This document shows, in pieces, positions 50,779 through 59,341 of a stretch of DNA of 64,000 bases; the stretch's first letter is position 1; the number at the start of each line of letters is the position of its first letter. The stretch is taken from assembly GCF_004364325.1 (NCBI RefSeq), contig NZ_SOCP01000005.1:62001-126000 (forward strand), given 5' to 3'. A program made the translations under genes and the position numbers. A model generated the notes under the pieces. It did not search any database. It was not told the origin of the DNA and was given only the letters and a program-made list of their open reading frames with translations. Origin of the DNA: Actinophytocola oryzae (GTDB lineage Bacteria; Actinomycetota; Actinomycetes; Mycobacteriales; Pseudonocardiaceae).

Positions 50779-51776
50779 GCCGTCACCGCCCTGTCCTTGC
50801 GTGCCTTGGCTTCCTTCGACCGCGTACGTGCCTCACCGAGGACGTCCGCGCCGAGGAGCTTGACGAACGCGTAGGCGACGAGTGCCACGTAGATGAACAG
50901 GATGACGGCGTACGCGGCGGCAGGACCGATTCTCAGGTTCGCCGCCTCCTCCTGCGCGAGCATCGAGAGCGTCTCGACGGAGGATTTTCGCCTGCCGATC
51001 ATCACGTACGGCAGGTCGAACATCCGCAGGGCGTCGAGGCCGCGGAACAGGATCGCCACCAGCAGCGCGGGCTTGACCAGCGGCAGCGTGATCTGCCAGA
51101 ACTGCTTCCAGCCGGACGCGCCGTCGACCCTCGCCGCCTCGTAGACGTCGTTCGAGATGATCTGCAGCCCGGCGAGCACCAGCAGCCCGACGAAGGGCGC
51201 GGTCTTCCAGACGTCCGCGATGATGACCGCGATCTTGGCCTGGAAACCCTCGGTGGTCCACAGGATCTGCGAGTTCAGCACCTCGTTGGCCACACCGTCG
51301 GCCTGGAAGATGAACTGCCACATGATCGCGGACACCGCCGTGGGGATGGCCCACGGCACGAGGATGCTGGCACGCACGAGGCCCTTGCCACGCAACGCGT
51401 GGTGCATCACCAGCGCCATGGCGACACCGATGACGACCTCGAGGACCAGCGTGGTGACGGTGAAGAACGTGGTGTTGAAGAAGGCGTTCCAGAACCGGGT
51501 CCCGGTCTCGCCGCTGAAGATGTCGGCGTAGTTGTCGACGCCGACGAACTGGTTGCCCTCGACGACGAAGCCGTTCTCGTCGAGCCCGTCCTGCTTGCGG
51601 TACAGCGACTCCCGGATCGCGGAGATCAGCGGGTAGACGACCACGAGCGCGAGCACGAGGAAGGTCGGGGTGAGCAGCAGCAGGGCGAGGCGGCCGTGCT
51701 TCTGCGGGTCGGACTTCGCCGAGGGGGGTTTTGCTGCGCCTGCCGTGGTGGGCGGCGGCGCGGTGGTCACTGTCAC
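50775..51776 (-). CDS. carbohydrate ABC permease (MalF family)
   Basis: From GTG 51776 (GGGAG 7 bases upstream) the protein is 333 residues. A Pro/Ala-rich cytoplasmic leader is followed by six helices. YEAARVDGASGWKQFWQITLPLVKPALL is the EAA loop, and WAIPTAVSAIMWQFIF precedes it. The longer frame to 51851 would read into the gap before the binding-protein gene and lacks a ribosome site. Confidence 0.9.
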   Translation of the reverse strand: MTVTTAPPPTTAGAAKPPSAKSDPQKHGRLALLLLTPTFLVLALVVVYPLISAIRESLYRKQDGLDENGFVVEGNQFVGVDNYADIFSGETGTRFWNAFFNTTFFTVTTLVLEVVIGVAMALVMHHALRGKGLVRASILVPWAIPTAVSAIMWQFIFQADGVANEVLNSQILWTTEGFQAKIAVIIADVWKTAPFVGLLVLAGLQIISNDVYEAARVDGASGWKQFWQITLPLVKPALLVAILFRGLDALRMFDLPYVMIGRRKSSVETLSMLAQEEAANLRIGPAAAYAVILFIYVALVAYAFVKLLGADVLGEARTRSKEAKARKDRAVTA

Positions 51777-51855
51777 GACAGGACTCCCAGGTGTGTGAAT
51801 AGCCGGATGCCGGCCGGTGCGCCCTTCGTGGACGCACCGGCCGGCACACACGGAG

Positions 51856-53157
51856 CTACTGCGTGGTCAGCGACTCCAGCTTCGACTGGAGATCCTTCAG
51901 TGCGTCGTCGGTGCTCGCCTGACCGTTGATCGCGCTGTACGCGGCCTCCTGCATCGCCGCCGTGACGTCGCCGTACTTCACGGCCTGCGGCCGCGGCACC
52001 GCCGTGAGGATCGACTCCTTCAACGTGGTGAGGTACGGGAACTTCTCCACCAGCTCCTTGTCGTCGTACAGGTTCGCCCGCGTCGGCGCCTGCGAGGTGG
52101 CGAGGAGGTTGGACTTCTCGGCCTCCTCACTGGTGAAGAACTTGATGAAGTCCAGCGCGGTCGCCTTGTTCTCGGCGAACGCGGAGATCCCGAAGTTGTG
52201 GCCACCGAGGGTGGACACGCCCGGGCCGGACTTGCCGGGCAGCGGGGCCACCTCGAACTTGCCGTTGATCTTCGAGGAGCCGTCGGTCGCACCGGCCTTC
52301 GCGTACACGTACGGCCAGTTGCGGAGGAAGATCAGCTCGCCGTCCTGGAAGGCACGCCTGCTCGGCTCCTCCTGGTAGGTCACCGCCGCCTGCGGGATCT
52401 GACCGGACTTCACGCCGTCGACCAGGAAGTTCAGGCCGTCCTTGGCCTCCTGGGTGTCCACGGTCGGTTTACCGGACTCGTCGAGGATCGACCCGCCCGC
52501 CGACTGCACGGCCTCGGAGAAGTTGCACGTCAGGCCCTCGTACTTGTCGAACTGGCCCGCGTAGCAGCCAAGAGCGGCGTTACCCGGCAGCGCCTTGACC
52601 TTGTCACAGGCCGTCTTCATCTCGTCCCACGTCTTCGGCGCCTCGGTCACGCCCGCCGCGTCGAGGAGGTCCTTGCGGTAGAAGAGCAGGCCGCCGTCGG
52701 AGTACACCGGGACCGCGTACAGCTTGTCGCGGTACTTGGCGGTGTTCACGGCGGGCTCGAGGAAGTTGTCGAGGTCGAACTGGTCCTGCGGGAGTTCCTC
52801 GACCCAGCGGTTCGCCGCGAACTCGGCCGTCCAGACGACGTCCATGTTCAGGATCGTGAACTCCTTGGACTTCGCCTGCGCGTTGCGGACCATCGCGTCG
52901 CGCTGGTCGTCGGCCGACTCCGGGAGCTCGGTGATCGTCACCTTCTCGTCCGGGTGCTTGCCGTTCCACTCGTCGACGAGCTTCTGCATGTTGCCGGACG
53001 TGTCCTTGCCCGTGGCGAACTTGATCGGGCCACGGCCTTCGAGCGCCCCGGACTGACCGCCGCCCGAGTCGTCGGACCCACTATCGCCGCAGCCGGCCAG
53101 CACGACCGCCGCGACGGCAAGCAAGGCGGCACCGCGCACGCTTGCTTTACCTATCAT
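51856..53157 (-). CDS. ABC sugar-binding lipoprotein (MalE/UgpB family)
   Basis: The 433-residue protein has a lipoprotein signal with lipobox LAGC (about residue 20), then a Gly/Ser/Asp linker and the type-II binding fold. Segments such as VDEWNGKHPDEKVTITELPES, YAVPVYSDGGLLFYRKDLLDAAGV and GELIFLRNWPYVYAK (aromatic sugar-stacking site) match trehalose/maltose/lactose-type binding proteins. AGGAG lies 8 bases before ATG 53157; GTG 53160 is an alternative. First gene of the operon binding protein, MalF-type, MalG-type, glycosidase. Confidence 0.9.
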   Translation of the reverse strand: MIGKASVRGAALLAVAAVVLAGCGDSGSDDSGGGQSGALEGRGPIKFATGKDTSGNMQKLVDEWNGKHPDEKVTITELPESADDQRDAMVRNAQAKSKEFTILNMDVVWTAEFAANRWVEELPQDQFDLDNFLEPAVNTAKYRDKLYAVPVYSDGGLLFYRKDLLDAAGVTEAPKTWDEMKTACDKVKALPGNAALGCYAGQFDKYEGLTCNFSEAVQSAGGSILDESGKPTVDTQEAKDGLNFLVDGVKSGQIPQAAVTYQEEPSRRAFQDGELIFLRNWPYVYAKAGATDGSSKINGKFEVAPLPGKSGPGVSTLGGHNFGISAFAENKATALDFIKFFTSEEAEKSNLLATSQAPTRANLYDDKELVEKFPYLTTLKESILTAVPRPQAVKYGDVTAAMQEAAYSAINGQASTDDALKDLQSKLESLTTQ

Positions 53158-53160
53158 CAC

Positions 53161-53698
53161 GTTTACTCCTGTCGATCAAAATGGAACCAACCCGCACCAC
53201 TGGGCCATGTGGAACAGAGCGGGTACACCTGGAAAGTGGCGAGTAGAACACAGGAGGAATGGTCGAGGTGTGGCGGCACGGCACACGACGCACGCGTTCG
53301 CGGCTCTCGTACCGAGTCATCCTCGACTCCTCTTCGGTGGTCCTTTTCGGACCGAGACAGGCTGTGACCAGGCCGTCGCCGGCGCGGATCCCACTAGCTT
53401 GATCGGTCAACGGCGGCCAAGCGTGGACCAGCGCACTCGCGAGTGTCAACCCCGGAATTGTTATAGAGCGCAACGGAGTTCACGGCTTCGGCAGGCGAAC
53501 GGTCCGCGCCCGGATGACGGAGTGAACGCCGCCGAATGGCGGCACCCGGAACGCGTTGCGGCAGGACCGACGCCCTACCGTCGCCGACCAGGTACGACTG
53601 GTTGCTTTTCGGCAACAATGGCCGCCCGGTTACCGGGCGGTGGAAGGTTCGACGCCGGATTCCGGTGGCCGGTTCCGGTCACCCCCAGGGGTGATGGC
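53161..53698. other. 538-base regulatory stretch before the second sugar operon
   Basis: No credible gene. Read leftward it should hold the promoter of the binding-protein operon: a TTGACA (complement of 53444-53449) abuts the CACTCGCGAGTG palindrome. A clear -10 is missing. An AT-richer spot (GAATTGTTATAGAG, 53455-53468) lies just upstream of that TTGACA. Confidence 0.45.
53434..53445. promoter_or_regulatory. LacI-type palindrome near the sugar operon promoter
   Basis: CACTCGCGAGTG is a perfect 12-base palindrome with central CG, as in LacI/GalR operators, and overlaps the spacer of a leftward TTGACA promoter. No LacI-family gene adjoins; the regulator would be encoded elsewhere. Confidence 0.45.
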
Positions 53699-54679
53699 CT
53701 ATCGCCCCGGCAGCGAGAAGTAGGCGACGGCCCTTTCCTCGAGGCTGCCCATGTACACGACGCCCTCGTACTCACGCACGCCCGTCACCAGGTGGTAGTC
53801 GGGCCGCGCGCCCCGGAAGTCGTGCACCACCCGCCCGTCGGAGCCGTCGACCGCACGGACCCAGACCACCCGCTTGTCCTTCATCTGCAACGACTCCGGC
53901 AGCGCCCACACGGCCTTGCGGACCGCCGGGTGCAGCCGCAGCGCGATGTCGAGCGCAGGCACCCGCGCCGAGGCCAGGGCGACCCAGACGAGCCCGTCGG
54001 AGCCGGTCGAGATGTTGTCGGGGATGCCGGGCAGGTTGTCGTCGAGCACGACGTGCCGCCCCGAGGGCAGTTCGATCTTGTCGAGCCGGTAGGACCCGGT
54101 GCTCGCGACCACCACGTACGACTCGTCCGGCGCCAGCGCGACCCCGTTGGCGAAGAACAGCCCGGACAGCAGCACGTCGACCGTGCCGTCCGGCGAACGG
54201 CGCAGCAGCCTGCCGGTGCCGCTGTGCTCCAGCAGGTCGGCCTTCCAGTGCTCCAGCTCGAACCGCGACGTCGAGTCCGTGAAGTAGACCGTCCCGTCCT
54301 TGGCCACGGCCGCGTTGTTGCACACCCGCAGGCCCGGGCCGCGGGCCACCAGCACCTCGACCTCGCCGGTCTGCCGCGACACCAGCAGCAGCCCGCGCTT
54401 CGCGTCGCACACCAGCAGCCTGCCGTCCGGGTACCGCTCCAGGCCGAGCGGCCGCCCACCCGTGTCGACGATGAGGTCGAGCCGCCGCCCGTCGGGGGTC
54501 AGCCGCAGGATCCGGCCGTCGTCGACGCCGGTGAACACGTGCCCCTTGTCCACGAGCACGTCCTCGGCGCCGTTCCCGTTGACCGGCACGACGGTCAGTG
54601 GCGGCAGCGGGTCCGGGGCCGACTTCGGGGCCTTGGCCGGGCGCCACACCTGCGGCGAGATCTTCGGGCGTCGGGCCAT
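53699..54679 (-). CDS. SMP-30/strictosidine-synthase-like beta-propeller protein
   Basis: The 326-residue protein has no clear signal peptide. The six-bladed propeller shows EDVLVDKGHVFTGVDDGRI, GRPLGLERYPDGRLLVCDAKRG, VCNNAAVAKDGTVYFTDST and FFANGVALAPDESYVVVAST, the pattern of gluconolactonase/strictosidine-synthase relatives with a Ca2+ in the channel. Lactone hydrolysis is possible but unproven. It is the last gene of the acyl-CoA operon, 8 bases after the histidine phosphatase. Confidence 0.82.
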   Translation of the reverse strand: MARRPKISPQVWRPAKAPKSAPDPLPPLTVVPVNGNGAEDVLVDKGHVFTGVDDGRILRLTPDGRRLDLIVDTGGRPLGLERYPDGRLLVCDAKRGLLLVSRQTGEVEVLVARGPGLRVCNNAAVAKDGTVYFTDSTSRFELEHWKADLLEHSGTGRLLRRSPDGTVDVLLSGLFFANGVALAPDESYVVVASTGSYRLDKIELPSGRHVVLDDNLPGIPDNISTGSDGLVWVALASARVPALDIALRLHPAVRKAVWALPESLQMKDKRVVWVRAVDGSDGRVVHDFRGARPDYHLVTGVREYEGVVYMGSLEERAVAYFSLPGR

Positions 54680-54687
54680 GTCAGCTC

Positions 54688-55338
54688 CTACCGGTAGGTC
54701 AGCAGCCCGCGGTGCGGGCCCTCGAAGTGGCCGTGCTCGTTGACCGACACCAGACTCACCCCGGATCGGCCGCTGACCAGCTTCGTGATGGCCGCGTTGG
54801 GCATGGTGCGGTTGAGCGCGAGGTAACCGGCGGTCGGCGCCGACAGTAGCGCCGCGCAGATGGCGCTGATCACCCCGGCCGAGGTGAACACGAGCGCGGC
54901 CTTGCCCCTGGGCAGCTCGTCGAACACCTCGGCGAGCGCCGCCCGCACGCCACCGGTGAACTCGAGCCACGTGCCGGTGCTCCCCGCCGGGTGTCCGCCG
55001 GTGATCCACGACTCGATCGCCACGTCGAGCTGGCGCTGGAAGTCGCGGGACTCCGAGGGCGCCGGCTGGCCCGCGGGGACGAGTCCGAGGTGGTCGTACT
55101 CGTTCCAGCGGGCGTCCTCGCGCACGGGGAGGTCGAACCCGCCGCTTTCGAGGCACGCCGAGGCCGTCGCGAGCTGGCGGCGCAGCGTGCCGCTCCAGGC
55201 CGCGTGGACGTCAACCTCCCGCCTGCCCAGTTCGGTGCCGAGCACGGCGGCCTGCTGCCTGCCGACCGCCGAGAGGGTGTCGTAGTCGGCGGCACCGAAC
55301 GACGCCTGGCCGTGCCGGAGGAGGTAGACGGCGGTCAT
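54688..55338 (-). CDS. histidine phosphatase family protein
   Basis: The 216-residue phosphatase has VYLLRHGQASFGAADYD at the N-terminus with the catalytic His, then AAWSGTLRRQLATASACL, WNEYDHLG and the late FTSAGVISAICAALL. The second catalytic His of the usual THGG motif is replaced here (TSAG), so activity may be altered. ATG 55338 overlaps the phosphotransferase stop. This phosphatase/kinase-like pairing with acyl-CoA dehydrogenase genes recurs in actinobacteria. Confidence 0.8.
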   Translation of the reverse strand: MTAVYLLRHGQASFGAADYDTLSAVGRQQAAVLGTELGRREVDVHAAWSGTLRRQLATASACLESGGFDLPVREDARWNEYDHLGLVPAGQPAPSESRDFQRQLDVAIESWITGGHPAGSTGTWLEFTGGVRAALAEVFDELPRGKAALVFTSAGVISAICAALLSAPTAGYLALNRTMPNAAITKLVSGRSGVSLVSVNEHGHFEGPHRGLLTYR

Positions 55339-56375
55339 CGGAGCTTTTTCTCGCACCGGGCGAAGAGGTAGCCCACGAACATGCCCAGGTTCGCGAACGC
55401 CGGGTTGTGGGTCTGCCCGCTGTGGAAGCGGTAGTAGATCTGCTGCATGATCACGGCGAGCCGGAAGGCGCCGAACACGTCGTAGAACAGCCAGTTGTCG
55501 TAGGGCAGGCCCATGCGCTCGCAGTAGTGGTGGACCAGCTCACGGCGCGTCGGCATGCCGGGCAGGTGCGACGGCTGGCGCCGCGACAGGAGCGCGATGT
55601 CGTCGTCGTCCGCCTGGATCCAGTACGCGAGACTGCCCGCGAGGTCCATGAGCGGGTCGCCGAGGGTGGCCATCTCCCAGTCGAGCACGCCCACGGTGTC
55701 GAGGTCGTCGTCGAGCACGACGTTGTCGAACCGGAAGTCGTTGTGGATCACGCAGGTCCGCACGTCACCGGGCTGGTTCTCGTGCAGCCAGGCCATGACC
55801 GCCTCGCCGTCCGGCGAGTCGGGGGTGCGGGCGGCGCGGTAGCGATCGGACCAGCCGCGGACCTGCCGCTCGACGTAGCCCGCACCCTTGCCGAGGTCGG
55901 CGAGCCCCGCGGCCTGCGGGTCGACCTCGTGCAGCTCGATGAGCCGGTCGAAAACGCGGTAGGCCAGCTTCGACGCCTCCTCCGGCGTCAGCGTGATCCC
56001 CTCGGGCAGGTCGCCACGCAGGATGATGCCCTCGATGCGGTCCATGACGTAGAAGTCGGAGCCGATGACGTCGGGATCGGTGCACAGCGCGAGGACGGTC
56101 GGCACGTACGGGTAGACCGGCTTGAGCTGCTTCTGCACGGTGTACTCGCGGCGCATGTCGTGCGCGGACCTGGCCTTCTGGCCGGCGGGCGGGCGGCGCA
56201 GGATCAGCTCGCGGTCCGGGTAGGACAGCAGGTAGGTCAGGTTCGACGCGCCGCCGGGATACTGTCGGACCGTCGGCAGGCCGGTGAGCCCGTCCACGGT
56301 GGCCGAGAGCCACTCGTGCACGGCCGACGTGTCGAACGCGTCCTCGTCCCGCAGCGCACCCGGCTCGTCCTTCAC
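55335..56375 (-). CDS. phosphotransferase family protein (ACAD10/11-like kinase)
   Basis: The 346-residue aminoglycoside-phosphotransferase fold has YPGGASNLTYLLSYPDRELILRRPP at the nucleotide loop. The catalytic core is VIHNDFRFDNVVLD and the metal site is VLDWEMATLGDPLMDLA. This subgroup, homologous to the kinase domain of ACAD10/ACAD11, is usually encoded with acyl-CoA dehydrogenases and is thought to phosphorylate 4-hydroxyacyl-CoA. The GTG start overlaps the SDR stop (GTGA), so translation is coupled. Confidence 0.85.
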   Translation of the reverse strand: MKDEPGALRDEDAFDTSAVHEWLSATVDGLTGLPTVRQYPGGASNLTYLLSYPDRELILRRPPAGQKARSAHDMRREYTVQKQLKPVYPYVPTVLALCTDPDVIGSDFYVMDRIEGIILRGDLPEGITLTPEEASKLAYRVFDRLIELHEVDPQAAGLADLGKGAGYVERQVRGWSDRYRAARTPDSPDGEAVMAWLHENQPGDVRTCVIHNDFRFDNVVLDDDLDTVGVLDWEMATLGDPLMDLAGSLAYWIQADDDDIALLSRRQPSHLPGMPTRRELVHHYCERMGLPYDNWLFYDVFGAFRLAVIMQQIYYRFHSGQTHNPAFANLGMFVGYLFARCEKKLR

Positions 56376-57169
56376 GTGTCTCCCTTCTCCACGGCCCCGC
56401 GCAGCCGCGCCCAGTACTTGCGCACCTGGCCGTCGGTGAGCCCGAACCGCTTGAGCAGCGCGGAGCGCCGCCCGTCCGTGTGCGTGAGCACGAGGAACCG
56501 CCCACGCGCCACGGCGTCGTACACCTGCTCGGCCACGTCGTCCGGGGTGACCGTGGACGAGGCCATCAGCTTGTCCATGAGCCTGGCGATGGCGGGGTCG
56601 GGGCTGCGCAGGCGCTCGTTGAGGTTGGTGCGCACGAAGCCCGGGCACACGACGGTGGTGCGCACGCCGTAGGGCTCGAGCTCCAGGCGGAGGGTGTCCG
56701 ACAGCGACAGGACCGCGGCCTTGGTGACGTTGTACGAGCTCATGGCGGGCAGGTTCATGATCGCGGCGAGGGAGGCCACGTTGACCAGGTGACCGGACCG
56801 GCGGGCCTTGAAGTCCGGCACGAACGTGCGACAACCCCGGATGACGCCCTTGACGTTGATCTCCCAGATCCAGTCCCAGTCGGCGATGCCGACCTTCTCG
56901 AACCGCCCGCCCGCCGCGACACCCGCGTTGTTGACGAGCACGTCGAGCCCGCCCCACTCGCGCTCACACCAGTCCCGGGCGGCAGCCCAGTCACCGTCGT
57001 CGGTGACGTCGAGCCGGATCGACTGCGCACCGAGCTCGTTCGCGGACGCCTCGGCCCGGTCCCCGTCCACATCGGAGACGAGCACCCGGTGGCCGGCCCG
57101 CAGGAAGCGCGCGGCGACCGCCCGCCCGAGCCCCGAGGCCGAGCCGGTGACGAGGACCCGGTCAGCCAT
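56372..57169 (-). CDS. short-chain dehydrogenase/reductase
   Basis: The 265-residue classical SDR has cofactor motif VTGSASGLGRAVAARF, NNAG in VLVNNAGVAAGG, catalytic Ser in NVASLAAIM and Tyr-x3-Lys in SSYNVTKAAVLSL. PGFVRTNL follows. The C-terminal part (LLKRFGLTDGQVRKYWARLR) is extended in the way of fatty-acyl or steroid SDRs. Probably oxidises or reduces a hydroxyacyl intermediate made by the neighbouring acyl-CoA dehydrogenase. Followed directly by the phosphotransferase. Confidence 0.88.
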   Translation of the reverse strand: MADRVLVTGSASGLGRAVAARFLRAGHRVLVSDVDGDRAEASANELGAQSIRLDVTDDGDWAAARDWCEREWGGLDVLVNNAGVAAGGRFEKVGIADWDWIWEINVKGVIRGCRTFVPDFKARRSGHLVNVASLAAIMNLPAMSSYNVTKAAVLSLSDTLRLELEPYGVRTTVVCPGFVRTNLNERLRSPDPAIARLMDKLMASSTVTPDDVAEQVYDAVARGRFLVLTHTDGRRSALLKRFGLTDGQVRKYWARLRGAVEKGDT

Positions 57170-57187
57170 GCCGGTGGGTCGCGGTGC

Positions 57188-58423
57188 TCATCCCCGGCCG
57201 CCTCCCTCGCTGGTCCCGCTCCGGTAGGGCGCCATCTCGTAGCGGGCGACGAGCCCGAGGTGCACCTCGTCAGGCCCGTCGGCAAGACGGAGCGAACGAG
57301 CGCCCGCGTAGGCGGCGGCGAGGGGGAAGTCCTCGGAGAGGCCGGCGGCCCCGTGCAGCTGGATGGCCATGTCGATCACGTCGAGCGCCATGTTGGGCAC
57401 GGCGACCTTGATCTGCGAGACCTCGCTGCGGGCGCCGGCGAGGCCCTTGGTGTCGAGCAGCCAGGCGGTGTGCAGGACGAGGAGCCGGGCCTGGTTGATG
57501 GCGATCCTGGCGTGGGCGACGCGTTCCCGGTTGCCCCCGAGGTTGAGGAGGGGCTTCCCGAAGGCTTCGCGGGAGGTGCCCCGCGTGAGCGCCAGCTCGA
57601 GCGACCGCTCGGCAAGCCCGATCAGGCGCATACAGTGGTGGATCCGCCCAGGCCCAAGCCGCCCCTGAGCGATCTCGAACCCACGGCCCGGCCCGGCGAT
57701 GACGTTGTCGAGCGGCAGCCGGACGTCGGTGAAACTGACCTCACCGTGCCCGTAGGGCTCGTCCCGATGCCCGAACACGGACAACATCCGCTCGACCTTG
57801 ACCCCCGGGGCGTCGGTCGGCACCAGCACCATGGAGTGCCGCCGGTGCCGGTCCGCGGCGGGGTCGGTGAGCCCCATGAAGATGACGAACCGACAGTTGG
57901 GGTGACCGACGCCGGTGCTCCACCACTTCCGTCCGTTGAGGACGATCTCGTCCCCGTCGACAGTCGCGGTGGCCGCCATGTTGGTGGCGTCGGAGGAGGC
58001 GACGGCGGGTTCGGTCATGCAGAACGCGGACCGGATCTCGCCGCGAAGCAGCGGCTCCAGCCACTGGGCCTGCTGGTCGGGGCTGCCGTACTGGAGGAGG
58101 ACCTCGGCGTTGCCGGTGTCCGGGGCGTTGCAGTTGAACACCTCGGGGGCGAGGAACGATCGGCCCATCTGCTCGGCCAGCGGTGCGTACTCGACGTTGT
58201 TGAGGCCGGCGCCACGCTCGGAGTCGGGGAGGAAGAGGTTCCAGAGGCCGTGGTCGCGGGCCTTGGCCTTGAGCTCTTCGACGACGGGGAGGACCGTCCA
58301 GGGGCTGTCACCCGCGTGCAGGGCCCGGTGGTACTCGCCCTCCACCGGCTCGACCTCGTTCCGCACGAAGTCGGACACCCGGTGCAGGTAGTCAGCCGCC
58401 ATGGCCGAATGCGAGAAGTCCAC
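57188..58423 (-). CDS. acyl-CoA dehydrogenase
   Basis: From GTG 58423 the protein is 411 residues, beginning MDFSHSAMAADYLHRVSDFV as FadE/ACAD11-like enzymes do. FAD-contact segments are FCMTEPAVASSDATNM and RKWWSTGVGHPNCRF. The C-terminal helical domain has EAFGKPLLNLGG and the late QLHGAAGLSEDFPLAAAYAGARSLRLADGPDEVH. It performs alpha,beta-dehydrogenation of an acyl-CoA. First gene of a five-gene operon with SDR, phosphotransferase, phosphatase and SMP-30-like protein. Confidence 0.9.
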   Translation of the reverse strand: MDFSHSAMAADYLHRVSDFVRNEVEPVEGEYHRALHAGDSPWTVLPVVEELKAKARDHGLWNLFLPDSERGAGLNNVEYAPLAEQMGRSFLAPEVFNCNAPDTGNAEVLLQYGSPDQQAQWLEPLLRGEIRSAFCMTEPAVASSDATNMAATATVDGDEIVLNGRKWWSTGVGHPNCRFVIFMGLTDPAADRHRRHSMVLVPTDAPGVKVERMLSVFGHRDEPYGHGEVSFTDVRLPLDNVIAGPGRGFEIAQGRLGPGRIHHCMRLIGLAERSLELALTRGTSREAFGKPLLNLGGNRERVAHARIAINQARLLVLHTAWLLDTKGLAGARSEVSQIKVAVPNMALDVIDMAIQLHGAAGLSEDFPLAAAYAGARSLRLADGPDEVHLGLVARYEMAPYRSGTSEGGGRG

Positions 58424-58817
58424 AAACAAGCACCCTAGCCCCGAAAAACCCGCCAAAGGGAGCACCAACCCACCCCCGACGGCAGGTGACATCGGTCACC
58501 GCTCCCACCCGTCCTGGGCGGCTTCCAGCCTCCCGACCAGCGCACTGTCCAGAACCGACCGCGTGGATCGTGCCACCGACGACGGTCACACCCACTCCGC
58601 AGTCATCGACAACAAGGGGCTCGCCGAAGCCCCGTAGAACCCCGACGACCCAAACGCCATCGCGGAGTCGTCAGCCCCTCCGAAGTTGCCGCCCTGCGAT
58701 CCAGCCGGCTCTCCGGTCGTGCCCTGCCGCTGGCTGCTCCGCGAATCTACTGGTCCCCGCGAAGGCCGCCGGCCTGCGAGAAAAGCAGCCCCCGTCAAAC
58801 CGGTCAGCGTTGCGAAC
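58424..58817. other. non-coding stretch between acyl-CoA dehydrogenase and decayed IS
   Basis: No protein-like frame. There is a short hairpin (GGGGCT 58616-58621, AGCCCC 58628-58633) and otherwise nothing assignable. The missing half of the transposase would be expected here but I do not recognise it. Confidence 0.45.
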
Positions 58818-59153
58818 CTAGTCGGTCGGCCGCCGACCGACCGCTGCGCAACCAACCAGCCCCACGCAACCAACCAGCCCCAGCCGTCCCACAGCGTCCG
58901 CGATGGCCTGCAACCGGGCCACGATCCCCGTCCACCCACCCGTGCGATGCCACCGCCGGAACAGCCCATACACCACCGGCACGTCCCGCCACGGGGCACC
59001 CACCCGCAACCGCCACCGAATCCCATCGATGAGCTGCCGTTTCGTCCACATCGGCGGACGACCTGACCGTTTCGACATGGGCAACAACGGCTCCAACATC
59101 GCCCACCGCTCATCGGTCAGGGCCGCCCGCCCCGCCACCACTGCGCTGACCAC
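58818..59153 (-). pseudogene. remnant of an IS5-type transposase
   Basis: The 111-residue frame starts like an IS5-family/DUF4096 N-terminal domain: LTDERWAMLEPLLPMSKRSGRPPMWTKRQLIDGIRWRLRVGAPWRDVP. Where a full transposase has a segment like YGPWQTVYDRFRRW, this reads YGLFRRWH, an internal deletion of about 8 residues. After RLQAIADAVG the sequence turns into a short duplicated VGLVGC element and then stops. The DDE catalytic part is absent, so it cannot transpose. Confidence 0.78.
58847..58882. repeat. 18-base tandem duplication in the transposase remnant
   Basis: CGCAACCAACCAGCCCCA occurs twice in a row (58847-58864, 58865-58882), producing the repeated VGLVGC residues. It lies where the transposase loses similarity. 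Confidence 0.85.
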
Positions 59154-59210
59154 GAGGTCTCCGGATAAAGATGATCTTCTTGGTCGACGATCGTCTTACC
59201 GGAGACCTCG
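59153..59210. repeat. inverted repeat next to the transposase remnant
   Basis: CGAGGTCTCCGG (59153-59164) and CCGGAGACCTCG (59199-59210) are perfect 12-base inverted copies 34 bases apart, immediately before the transposase start. The enclosed DNA is partly self-complementary (GATGATC/GATCGTC). This may be an IS end next to its target-derived copy, or a hairpin. Confidence 0.6.
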
Positions 59211-59341
59211 CCTACATGATCAACAACACGCCGCAGACCACACGGAGACCCTGGTCAGAACTTCAGAACACGCCCCAGGAGGGGGTGACGACACGGGGTT
59301 GTCGATCTTGGTTGTGGACAAGTGGTGCGGCTGTGGACAAC

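Noticed and set aside
53147..53473. 108-codon leftward frame upstream of the sugar-binding protein
   Set aside because: It overlaps the binding-protein start, has no ribosome site and shows no protein-like pattern; the stretch is better read as regulatory.
58616..58633. Six-base-pair hairpin near the IS remnant
   Set aside because: Too short for a confident terminator, and no gene ends close by on either strand.
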